The translations under genes and the position numbers were made by a program. Under the pieces are notes generated by a model that saw nothing but the letters and a program-made list of their open reading frames with translations, did not search any database and was not told the origin of the DNA. DNA of 46,452 nucleotides from positions 1 to 46,452 of IMG/VR virus record IMGVR_UViG_3300020053_000020; one strand, 5' to 3'. Of the stretch, positions 22,881 to 30,040 are shown piece after piece; position 1 is the first letter of the stretch, and every line of letters begins with the position of its first letter. This DNA is from a virus.

Positions 22881-24586
22881 TGAAATTTTTTCAAATTAAA
22901 GAAGCTATTAATTCTAAACAATTATTAGAAGCTAATACTGGATTAGAAGCTCAACATGCAATGCATGATATAAAAACAATTAGTGATGCATTACCAAAAG
23001 TTCCTACAGAAGAAGTACAACAAAAAAAGTCACTAATTAATGATCTTAAAAATATTAAACAATTTTTAAGTAATTTTATTGAAAAAGCAAAGGCTGAGTT
23101 AAATCAACCTGCTACAGAATCAATTGAAACTGAAGCTACTCCTGATGTTAAAAGAAAGTTAGATCTTCTTAGTCCAAATGCTAAAAAACGTGCACCAGCA
23201 ATATCTGCTACAGATAATCTTGATGAAGACGCACAAGAAATTTTAGCTGAAATTATGGATATGATCCAATGGGTCGAAGTTAATGTTGAAGATGAAAGTA
23301 AGAAAAAAGAAGGGATAGCTCGTGTTAACAGTTTGTTAGATAAAGTTACTAATAAATTCGTAGTACTGACACAAGAAAGAGATACTGCTCGTTCACAGCG
23401 TGATGAAGCAATTAATTTTGTGAAAGAAGTAACTGGTGTACTTGTACAATTAGGTAACAAAGTACAGGGCTTTGAAATTAAAGATCCATCTGAACTAAAA
23501 GGCAAAGATAAAACTTCTTATAATAAACTTGCAGTCAATGCAGAAAAGTTTACAAAGACTTTAAAGCAAGCATTGTTTGGTAAAATACTTGATATGCAAG
23601 AAGGAAGTGATGTAACCCAAGATGAGATCAAAGATTTTTTACAAGCCTGTGTCGACGGTAAAGTAATTAATATGCTAAGACTTATTTCTGTAAACAAAGG
23701 TAACGTTAAAGATTTTGTAAATCCAAACTATCAAAAAGTTTTTGACATTTTTGTAAAAGAAAATATCTTTAGTTATTCGCCAGGATCAACTTCAGGAGCT
23801 ATTGGCCCAGGAGAAATGGCATTATCGATGATGGGCAACCCTGCCGAAAAAGGTAAAAAGGGTGACTTGAAAATCGGCGATAAGGAAGTTGAAATTAAAG
23901 CTAGTGATCGAACAGGTGGGCGTTTTAATAGTAAAGCACTTGCAAAGGCAACTACAGGTTGGAAAATTTGGGCTGAAAAGATTAATCAAATTTGTCAAAA
24001 TGCTCCTAAAGATGCAACTATAAAAGTTAAACAAAAAGATGGCACATTTAAAAAAATGCCTATGACAAAATATGACGGTAATCAATATAATGTACTTAGA
24101 GGGAAAGCGAAACTAGGTAGTAGATATAACTGGAATGGCGGAGGTCTTGAAAAGTTAAACAATGAAGTATTAGAACCTTATTCAAACTTTGACATGACAT
24201 ATAATCTATTCCATGATACTATTAAAGGATTAGTTCAAAATTACGATCAAATTTCAAAACCGGCTTTTAACGACGATGGAACTCCAAATGAACATCATAA
24301 GCCTTTTGATCCAAGTGCGTTGATTGGCGGCGCAATTAAGCAGAATGGCGAAGTTGACATAGAAAAAATGAATGTTGCGTATTCTAAAATTGCGTATACC
24401 AGTTATCATTTAGCAGATGGTATTACTACTATCATGTTATTAAGAACTGATAATCTAAATTTCACTATAATTGACGACGGAGATGACTTAGTTGATAACA
24501 TGGAACGTAATCAAGTTTCTACAGGCGGCGGATTTACATGGAATGATGATCAGCAATCGCCGACACCAGGATATATGTCAGCATAG
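22880..24586 (+). CDS. Putative packaged protein with PD-(D/E)XK-like nuclease domain
   Basis: 568 residues. The N-terminus MKFFQIKE-A resembles the capsid-targeting/prohead-protease signal of T4 internal proteins. A long helical region follows (about 20-230, with charged coiled-coil segments). Then comes a candidate nuclease core: E312 in GPGEMALSMM, D329 in KGDLKIG, and E338-I-K340 in VEIKAS, the spacing of a PD-(D/E)XK active site. The C-terminal 200 residues are of unknown fold. If packaged and injected, it could act on host DNA or on competing DNA. Nuclease activity is inferred from motif spacing only. Confidence 0.6.
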   Translation: MKFFQIKEAINSKQLLEANTGLEAQHAMHDIKTISDALPKVPTEEVQQKKSLINDLKNIKQFLSNFIEKAKAELNQPATESIETEATPDVKRKLDLLSPNAKKRAPAISATDNLDEDAQEILAEIMDMIQWVEVNVEDESKKKEGIARVNSLLDKVTNKFVVLTQERDTARSQRDEAINFVKEVTGVLVQLGNKVQGFEIKDPSELKGKDKTSYNKLAVNAEKFTKTLKQALFGKILDMQEGSDVTQDEIKDFLQACVDGKVINMLRLISVNKGNVKDFVNPNYQKVFDIFVKENIFSYSPGSTSGAIGPGEMALSMMGNPAEKGKKGDLKIGDKEVEIKASDRTGGRFNSKALAKATTGWKIWAEKINQICQNAPKDATIKVKQKDGTFKKMPMTKYDGNQYNVLRGKAKLGSRYNWNGGGLEKLNNEVLEPYSNFDMTYNLFHDTIKGLVQNYDQISKPAFNDDGTPNEHHKPFDPSALIGGAIKQNGEVDIEKMNVAYSKIAYTSYHLADGITTIMLLRTDNLNFTIIDDGDDLVDNMERNQVSTGGGFTWNDDQQSPTPGYMSA

Positions 24587-24595
24587 GAAAATTAT

Positions 24596-25525
24596 ATGAA
24601 AAAAACTTTTAAAGATTATCTAGCAGAACAAGAAAAATTTAGAGATCACCTTGCTGAAGAAGAATATGACAGACAGCGTGACAAAGATGCAGTAAGTGGT
24701 AAGCCTCGCAAATTATCCGTAGGCTCTGGTGGCGGAAAACCTAAAGGTTATAGCAAAGATGAAGCTGAACAGGCCGCATTGGATAACATAAAGAAAATGC
24801 CGCAATTTTCTAAAGAAGATGCTCCTAAAGCATTAAAAGTAGCAGGTGGAGTAGCACTCGGTACACTAACTGGTGTTGGCGGAGCATTGATTGGACAAAT
24901 GTTTGCTCCATTCTTAGGTGGCGCGGCTGGCGGTATTGCTGGTGCTGTTGGAGGATATAAAGCAGGTGCAGGTGGAACTGATGCACTGTGGAACACTATA
25001 GCTAGTAAATTTGGAAGCGAAGAGCGAGCACAAAAAGTAGGTATGGCTCATGCTAAAGCCGCTGCCGATGGTGAAAAAACATTTACTGTTGGAGATAAAG
25101 AATATCCTGTAACTCTAAAACCAGAAAACGCAGGAAAAGCTGTACAAGCAGTTAAACAAGCTGTTGCAACAAGTGAAACTATTAGAATTAAAGAACTTGC
25201 AGGTATTAGTGAAGAAACTTACGACGGCGATGACTTTTATGAAGCATATGGTGACCTTTGGTTTAATGAAGACGAAATGCTAGACGAAGCAGAATATCAA
25301 GGACGCAAAGTCAAACTTGGCAAGCCAATGCGTGGCGATGTTAAAAAGTTTAAAGTATATGTTAAGAATCCTAAAGGCAACGTAGTTAAAGTTAACTTTG
25401 GTGATCCTGACATGAAGATTAAAAAAAGTAATCCAGCACGTAGAAGAAGTTTCCGTGCAAGACATAACTGTGATAATCCAGGACCACGTACTAAAGCACG
25501 TTACTGGTCGTGTAGAAAATGGTAA
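24596..25525 (+). CDS. Putative packaged protein with glycine-zipper segment and basic tail
   Basis: 309 residues. The N-terminus MKKTFKDYLAEQ ends its amphipathic start in L-A-E, a T4 prohead-protease-type site. Residues about 82-127 are a Gly/Ala-rich hydrophobic stretch with many GxxxG spacings (GGVALGTLTGVGGALIGQ), like membrane-inserting glycine zippers. After a linker with ELAGISEE, the C-terminal about 75 residues are very basic with two Cys and two Trp (RRRSFRARHNC, RYWSCRKW). This is a small module I associate with T4-like marine phage head proteins. Membrane or DNA interaction on ejection is inferred. Confidence 0.55.
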   Translation: MKKTFKDYLAEQEKFRDHLAEEEYDRQRDKDAVSGKPRKLSVGSGGGKPKGYSKDEAEQAALDNIKKMPQFSKEDAPKALKVAGGVALGTLTGVGGALIGQMFAPFLGGAAGGIAGAVGGYKAGAGGTDALWNTIASKFGSEERAQKVGMAHAKAAADGEKTFTVGDKEYPVTLKPENAGKAVQAVKQAVATSETIRIKELAGISEETYDGDDFYEAYGDLWFNEDEMLDEAEYQGRKVKLGKPMRGDVKKFKVYVKNPKGNVVKVNFGDPDMKIKKSNPARRRSFRARHNCDNPGPRTKARYWSCRKW

Positions 25526-25534
25526 GGAAGTAAT

Positions 25535-25879
25535 ATGAAGTTATTTGAATTTGTAGAAGATAGAATGGGACAAGAAAAAGATAAACTTCCGTACGATGTA
25601 GTCGAAGACATTCATTTTCATATGATTAGTGACGATTCATTTTATAGAAAACATTATCTACCATGTATGGATAGTTTAGGTGAAGATGGCATGGATGAAG
25701 AAAAAGTTATGCCTATGATTCATAAATGCGTTAATCACTATTGCAATAAATATGACATTAATAAAGAACCAAAAGATTTACTTTCTAACGAAGAAAAAGC
25801 GGACTTAGTAAAGAGAGTTTTAGATTACGAAAAAAATCCACCCAAAGGAGATGACGGTGCGTTTAAGACATCTATTTGA
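25535..25879 (+). CDS. Small putative packaged protein (114 aa)
   Basis: The N-terminus MKLFEFVED fits the short M-K-hydrophobic start with an acidic end seen in the neighbouring genes. The rest is helical with several His, Cys and Met (DVVEDIHFHMISDD, YLPCMDSLGEDGMDEEKV, IHKCVNHYCNKYDIN), possibly metal-binding. It overlaps the next gene by 23 bases. No known domain is recognised. It is grouped with the cargo locus by its N-terminus and position. Confidence 0.5.
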   Translation: MKLFEFVEDRMGQEKDKLPYDVVEDIHFHMISDDSFYRKHYLPCMDSLGEDGMDEEKVMPMIHKCVNHYCNKYDINKEPKDLLSNEEKADLVKRVLDYEKNPPKGDDGAFKTSI

Positions 25880-27302
25880 AGCTGAAACAAAAACAGCCGT
25901 TGCATCTTTTGGTAGACTTAATCCTCCTACCACTGGCCATAATGCTATGGTTGATGAAATTAAAAAAGTGCCAGGGGATCACTTTTTATTTTTAAGTCAT
26001 TCGCAAGGCGCTAAAAACCCAGATGCTAAACCTGGAACTAAAGCAGGTGAAAACAAAGATCCTTTAAGTTTTTCAGAAAAACTACCTTTGGTTAAACAAG
26101 CATTTCCGAACGTAAATGTAGGATATGCTGATGTTACTAAGATCTTTGACATGCCTGTAAAATTATATAAATTAGGATATAAAAAACTAATTATAGTTGC
26201 TGGCAATGATCGTATGTCTTCATATAAAAGTATATTTCCTAAATATAATGGTGTAGAAGGCGATCATGGTTATTACAAATTTGACAATATTGAATTTGTA
26301 GAACTTACAAGAGATGAAGAAGCTGAAGGTGTAGAAGGCATGAGTGCTAGTAAACTACGTCAGGCTGTTCGTAACAATGATTTTGAAAGTTTTAAAAAAG
26401 GATTAATTGCTGGTAATCCACAACAATTATTTGACACTATCAAAGAAAGACTTGCTGTAGATAGTTTAGGAGTAAAACAAGAAGAACCTATAGAAGAGCC
26501 TATAGAAGAGCCTGCAAAAGAAGGTATCGGTGCTATGGCTAAAGGTGCTGTAGGTCATGTTAAAAATGCCGCAACAGCAGGCAAATTAATTTTAAAGTAT
26601 GACCAAACAGGTAGAGAAGAAGATGCATTTGCGGCGATCAAGCACGGCTGGCAATGGATTAAAAATCCTAAGATGCGAAGAGGTATTGTAAATCTTGTTA
26701 AAAAATATGCAACAAAACAAGGACAAGATTGGCCAACTGCTGTAGCTCATATTAAAAAGAACACAGGAATAGATGTCTCTAATGTAAACGAATCACAAGA
26801 TACTCCTACAAGAGACAAAGAAGATTATAACGCAAAGAGAAAAGCATTACAAGATATACAAATGGATCCTAATACAGCTAACGATCCAGATCTAAAAAAA
26901 GAATTAATTCGACGTCTTGCGTCCTTAGAAAAAAATAAGCCACAAGAAATTGCCGAACTTAAAGTACAACAACAACGTCCAAAGATTGAGGTAATGTATA
27001 ATATTGCTGATCGTAAAGACGATAAACCTTTTCCATTAAGTTATAAAGATACTGGCGGCGCAAGCACAGGTGGACAAGTAATGATCACACCACAACAAGC
27101 ACAAAAATTTATTAAATTCTACGAACAACGAGCCGATGATGAAAAAATATTAATGCAAAAAGCATTGTCTAGTGTTAGCGGTACAATGAACTTGTTAAAG
27201 AATCTTGGTATGGAAGCTAATTCTATACTACCTAATAACCCAGATGCAGAAATTAAAAGTCCTGAAGAGAAACTTAGAGCTAATTTAGCAAAGGGCGTGT
27301 AA
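25857..27302 (+). CDS. Putative packaged nucleotidyltransferase (HxGH superfamily)
   Basis: 481 residues from a GTG at 25857. That start is preferred because AAAGGAG (25844-25850) lies 6 bases ahead of it, whereas the ATG at 25851 touches that site. It also gives MRLRHLFE-A, the cargo-type N-terminus. Residues about 13-200 form a nucleotidyltransferase domain: ASFGRLNPPTTGH (19-28 holds the HxGH-like site) and GMSASKLRQAV at 161-171, as in NMN adenylyltransferases and related enzymes. A tandem EEPIEEPIEEPA hinge follows, then helical regions. Substrate is unknown; NAD or other cofactor metabolism is possible. Confidence 0.7.
   Translation: MRLRHLFEAETKTAVASFGRLNPPTTGHNAMVDEIKKVPGDHFLFLSHSQGAKNPDAKPGTKAGENKDPLSFSEKLPLVKQAFPNVNVGYADVTKIFDMPVKLYKLGYKKLIIVAGNDRMSSYKSIFPKYNGVEGDHGYYKFDNIEFVELTRDEEAEGVEGMSASKLRQAVRNNDFESFKKGLIAGNPQQLFDTIKERLAVDSLGVKQEEPIEEPIEEPAKEGIGAMAKGAVGHVKNAATAGKLILKYDQTGREEDAFAAIKHGWQWIKNPKMRRGIVNLVKKYATKQGQDWPTAVAHIKKNTGIDVSNVNESQDTPTRDKEDYNAKRKALQDIQMDPNTANDPDLKKELIRRLASLEKNKPQEIAELKVQQQRPKIEVMYNIADRKDDKPFPLSYKDTGGASTGGQVMITPQQAQKFIKFYEQRADDEKILMQKALSSVSGTMNLLKNLGMEANSILPNNPDAEIKSPEEKLRANLAKGV
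26487..26510 (+). repeat. Tandem 12-base repeat (2 copies) encoding a Glu/Pro hinge
   Basis: Two exact copies of cctatagaagag at 26487-26498 and 26499-26510, preceded by a related GAAGAACCT, encode PIEEPIEEP. It separates the nucleotidyltransferase domain from the helical part and is likely a length-variable linker. Confidence 0.7.
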
Positions 27303-27529
27303 TGGATATTGAACGTTTAAAACAGCTTGCAGGTATAAATGAATTCAAAGGATGGACACAATACACTCCTGAGAATATCTCTCAGACTGGTACAGAAAAA
27401 CGTAAAATAGAACGCGAAAAAAATATTAAACCTGGTACAGATGAATGGTTTAAACTTTGGTTTAGTTTACCTCATATGACTGGTTCTGTTAATAAATCTC
27501 CAGGATTTCGAGGACGTAAACGCAAATGA
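27302..27529 (+). CDS. Small basic putative packaged protein (75 aa)
   Basis: Starts by one-base overlap (TAATG). The N-terminus MDIERLKQLAGINE-F carries the L-x-x-LAGI motif also found near residue 200 of the protein at 24596 (IKELAGISE) and ends in I-N-E, a possible prohead-protease site. The second half IKPGTDEWFKLWFSLPHMTG followed by a basic GRKRK end is a small module I associate with head-associated proteins of T4-like marine phages. It overlaps the next gene by four bases. Function unknown. Confidence 0.5.
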   Translation: MDIERLKQLAGINEFKGWTQYTPENISQTGTEKRKIEREKNIKPGTDEWFKLWFSLPHMTGSVNKSPGFRGRKRK

Positions 27530-29385
27530 AATTTCATCAAATCAAAGAAGGCGTAGGTAGAATTGTTAAAGGTGTTAATACAACACCTGATGTAGGTCCT
27601 GACGAAGTTAAAATACAAGCGGCTAAGTTTGGTAATACTGTTGACAAAGATGGACGACCACCTACACTAAGCAAAAAAGTTAAAGGTTCCAAAACAAATG
27701 TATTGTTTAACTTAGGTATGGTTGAAAGTGTTGAAGAACGCTCGCTTACCAAAAGTGAAAAAAATAAAAAAGAAAAGATAGTTAAAGGCATGAAAAAAGC
27801 CAAAGGCGATTTTAAAGATCGTTATGGCAAAGATGCAAAAGCTGTAATGTATGCTACAGCAACAAAGATAGCTAAAAAGAAAAAAAAGAAAAAAACTAAC
27901 GAAAGCAATATTACTAGAAAAGATCTAAAAGATCAAATTCTGCAAGGTATTAAAGTTGAATTAGAACACACTGACGATCCTAAAATTGCTTTAAAGATCG
28001 CTATTGATCATATAAAAGAGGATCCTGCATATTACGATAAATTAAAATTTATTGAAAATAAAGAAGTAGCGCAACCAAGTGAAATTTATGTTGACATGGA
28101 TGGTGTGCTTGCAGACTTCTTTGGTAGTTGGAAGAAACTTATTGGAAAAGATTGGCGTCAGATTGATGACATTGAACCAGCGTTACAAAAGATACGTGAC
28201 ACAGATGACTTTTGGTTAAAGATACCTCCTACTAAAAATGCAAATAATTTGTTAAGTATTATCAAACAAATTAAAGGTAGCTACAATATATTAAGTGCTC
28301 CTTTACCTAATGATCCTAATTCAGAACCTCACAAGCGCGAATGGATTGAAAAATATCTAAAAAGTTTTCCTCCTAATAAAGTTATCATTACACAAGACAA
28401 AGCGAAGTATGCAACCCAATCAGACGGTACACCTAATATATTAATTGATGACTTTGGACAAAACGTTGCTAAATGGGAAGCCGCAGGTGGTGTTGGATTT
28501 AAACATAAAGATCATAAGTTTGAAAGAACGGCTCGCAATTTAGCCGCTCATTTAAGACAGCCTGCAAAAGAAACTTATACAAGAGAAGAACTACCTCAAA
28601 TTAGTAGAAAAGATTTAAAACACATTTATTATACTGTAGAAACTATTAAAGTTGCAGACATAAAACCTATCCAAAAAGAACGCATCAAAGAAAATTTTAC
28701 AAGACAACTTAATCGTGTGCAAAAAGGAAAATACAGTCCAATTATTGTTGACTGTGAAAACAAAATTATAAATGGTCATCATAGATATGACATTATTAAA
28801 ATGTTAGAGATGGAAGAAATAACTGTTTATAAACTTCCTTTGTATGTTGAAAATCTAGTAGAGTTTAATAAATTAACTAAAAAAATAGGAGCAGGTGCTC
28901 TAGCAGGTGCAATGGCATTAGCACCTATGGGCAAAGCGTTTGCTGGAGATGCTCCTACTGATCCATTGCCTAACAAGCAGACATCTACTATGGTGCAGAA
29001 AGATGTGGGCGGTAAGCAAGATTTATCAAAAATTCAAGCACCAGTAAAAAATGATTTTTGGAAAGTTACAATAAACTATAAGGGCAAGGATGTTAATTTA
29101 AAACTACCATTTGACGCAGGAACCAATAAAAAACAGATAAAACAATTTGTTGACGATATGATGTCTCAACAAGGTGTAAAGGATTACGCAGTTAAGGATA
29201 TCGATACTCTTAATAAGGTTCCTATAGATCAATCCATACTGAAAAAGTTAGTTCAAGAATTAGAAAAAAGAAACGGAAAACAGAGTATTCCATATCTTGC
29301 CGGAATGGCAAAGAGAGCAGGTGCTAAACCAGGTGCAGACAATGCACACGCAACCGCGGCAATGAAGGCATACTTAGGAAAATGA
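27526..29385 (+). CDS. Putative packaged multidomain protein: HAD phosphatase plus ParB-like domain
   Basis: 619 residues starting MKFHQIKE-G, nearly the same opening as the gene at 22880. Domains in order: a basic region (about 65-125, KKKKKKT), a HAD-like phosphatase (about 185-340) with YVDMDGVLADFF carrying D190 and D192 and NILIDDFGQN, and a ParB/sulfiredoxin-like domain (about 365-440) with IINGHHRYDI around residue 416. Next come the string NLVE and a signal-peptide-like stretch (KKIGAGALAGAMALAPMGKA, ending AFA-GD), and finally a 140-residue tail. It may be a polyprotein cut by the prohead protease. Domain calls are by motif; no function is established. Confidence 0.65.
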   Translation: MKFHQIKEGVGRIVKGVNTTPDVGPDEVKIQAAKFGNTVDKDGRPPTLSKKVKGSKTNVLFNLGMVESVEERSLTKSEKNKKEKIVKGMKKAKGDFKDRYGKDAKAVMYATATKIAKKKKKKKTNESNITRKDLKDQILQGIKVELEHTDDPKIALKIAIDHIKEDPAYYDKLKFIENKEVAQPSEIYVDMDGVLADFFGSWKKLIGKDWRQIDDIEPALQKIRDTDDFWLKIPPTKNANNLLSIIKQIKGSYNILSAPLPNDPNSEPHKREWIEKYLKSFPPNKVIITQDKAKYATQSDGTPNILIDDFGQNVAKWEAAGGVGFKHKDHKFERTARNLAAHLRQPAKETYTREELPQISRKDLKHIYYTVETIKVADIKPIQKERIKENFTRQLNRVQKGKYSPIIVDCENKIINGHHRYDIIKMLEMEEITVYKLPLYVENLVEFNKLTKKIGAGALAGAMALAPMGKAFAGDAPTDPLPNKQTSTMVQKDVGGKQDLSKIQAPVKNDFWKVTINYKGKDVNLKLPFDAGTNKKQIKQFVDDMMSQQGVKDYAVKDIDTLNKVPIDQSILKKLVQELEKRNGKQSIPYLAGMAKRAGAKPGADNAHATAAMKAYLGK

Positions 29386-29843
29386 GAATATTCGAACTAA
29401 TAGAAAACAACGAAAACTTTGCTAACGCAACAAAACAAGATTTTCTTGCATTTAAAAAATTTGTCAAAGGTACTACACATTTATTTAAGAATTATAATAA
29501 TATGTCCGAAGAGGAACAAGACGAGTTGCTTGCAGATCTTGTAAAATTACAATTTGATAGTAATTTAATGAATAGTTTTCCTAAGTGGAAAGAGTATGCT
29601 ATTAAAACCATGAAAAATTTGGATGACGAAAGAATTCAAAAAGTATTTAAACAGGCAGGACTTGTTGAAAACTTTGCTGACGGTAAGAAAAAAGAAACTA
29701 TAGAAGAAACTATTCGTAAGCAAGGTGACAAGTATGTTATCTACAGTAAAGACGGTAAAAAGAAACTTGGCACATACGATAGTCGTAAAGCAGCCGAAAA
29801 GCGTCTAGGACAAATAGAGTATTTTAAACATGCTGGTAAGTGA
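29382..29843 (+). CDS. Putative packaged protein (153 aa) with small basic C-terminal module
   Basis: Four-base overlap with the previous gene. The N-terminus MRIFELIE-N is a close fit to a capsid-targeting signal with L-I-E cleavage site. A helical central region follows. LVENFADGKK near residue 98 repeats a motif found at the start of the next protein. The C-terminus (GDKYVIYSKDGKKKLGTYDS, then KAAEKRLGQIEYF) is a compact beta-beta-alpha module I recall from several T4-like marine phage proteins. The gene overlaps the next by 14 bases. Function unknown. Confidence 0.5.
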   Translation: MRIFELIENNENFANATKQDFLAFKKFVKGTTHLFKNYNNMSEEEQDELLADLVKLQFDSNLMNSFPKWKEYAIKTMKNLDDERIQKVFKQAGLVENFADGKKKETIEETIRKQGDKYVIYSKDGKKKLGTYDSRKAAEKRLGQIEYFKHAGK

Positions 29844-29870
29844 GATTACAGAAAACTTTGCTGACGGTAA
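29667..29870 (+). repeat. 20-base direct repeat in two adjacent genes (164-base separation)
   Basis: gaaaactttgctgacggtaa occurs exactly at 29667-29686 and 29851-29870, encoding ENFADGK in both proteins, each time right after a potential cleavage site (L-V-E, I-T-E). A shorter copy gaaaactttgct is near 29413. This points to duplication or recombination of a module boundary. Confidence 0.8.
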
Positions 29871-30036
29871 AGTAAAAGGCAAAAGCAGACCAGGACGAGT
29901 AAAGAAGTCTGGTGCTAGTTGCAATGGTAGTGTTACAGCATTACGCAAACGTGCTAAAAATGCAAGTGGTGAAAAGGCTAAAATGTACCACTGGTGCGCC
30001 AACATGAAATCAGGTAGAAGCAAAAAAGGTAAATAG
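29830..30036 (+). CDS. Small basic putative packaged protein (68 aa)
   Basis: The N-terminus MLVSEITE-NFADGK ends in I-T-E and repeats the ENFADGK segment of the previous gene. The remaining part is highly basic with two Cys (KSGASCNGSVTALRKRAKNA, MYHWCANMKSG, ending KKGK), likely nucleic-acid binding and possibly metal-binding. It is a recurrent module of T4-like marine phage head-region proteins as far as I recall. If cleaved after E8 the product would be a DNA-condensing internal peptide, which is inference. Ribosome site is poor; coupling through the 14-base overlap is likely. Confidence 0.5.
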   Translation: MLVSEITENFADGKVKGKSRPGRVKKSGASCNGSVTALRKRAKNASGEKAKMYHWCANMKSGRSKKGK

Positions 30037-30040
30037 TATT

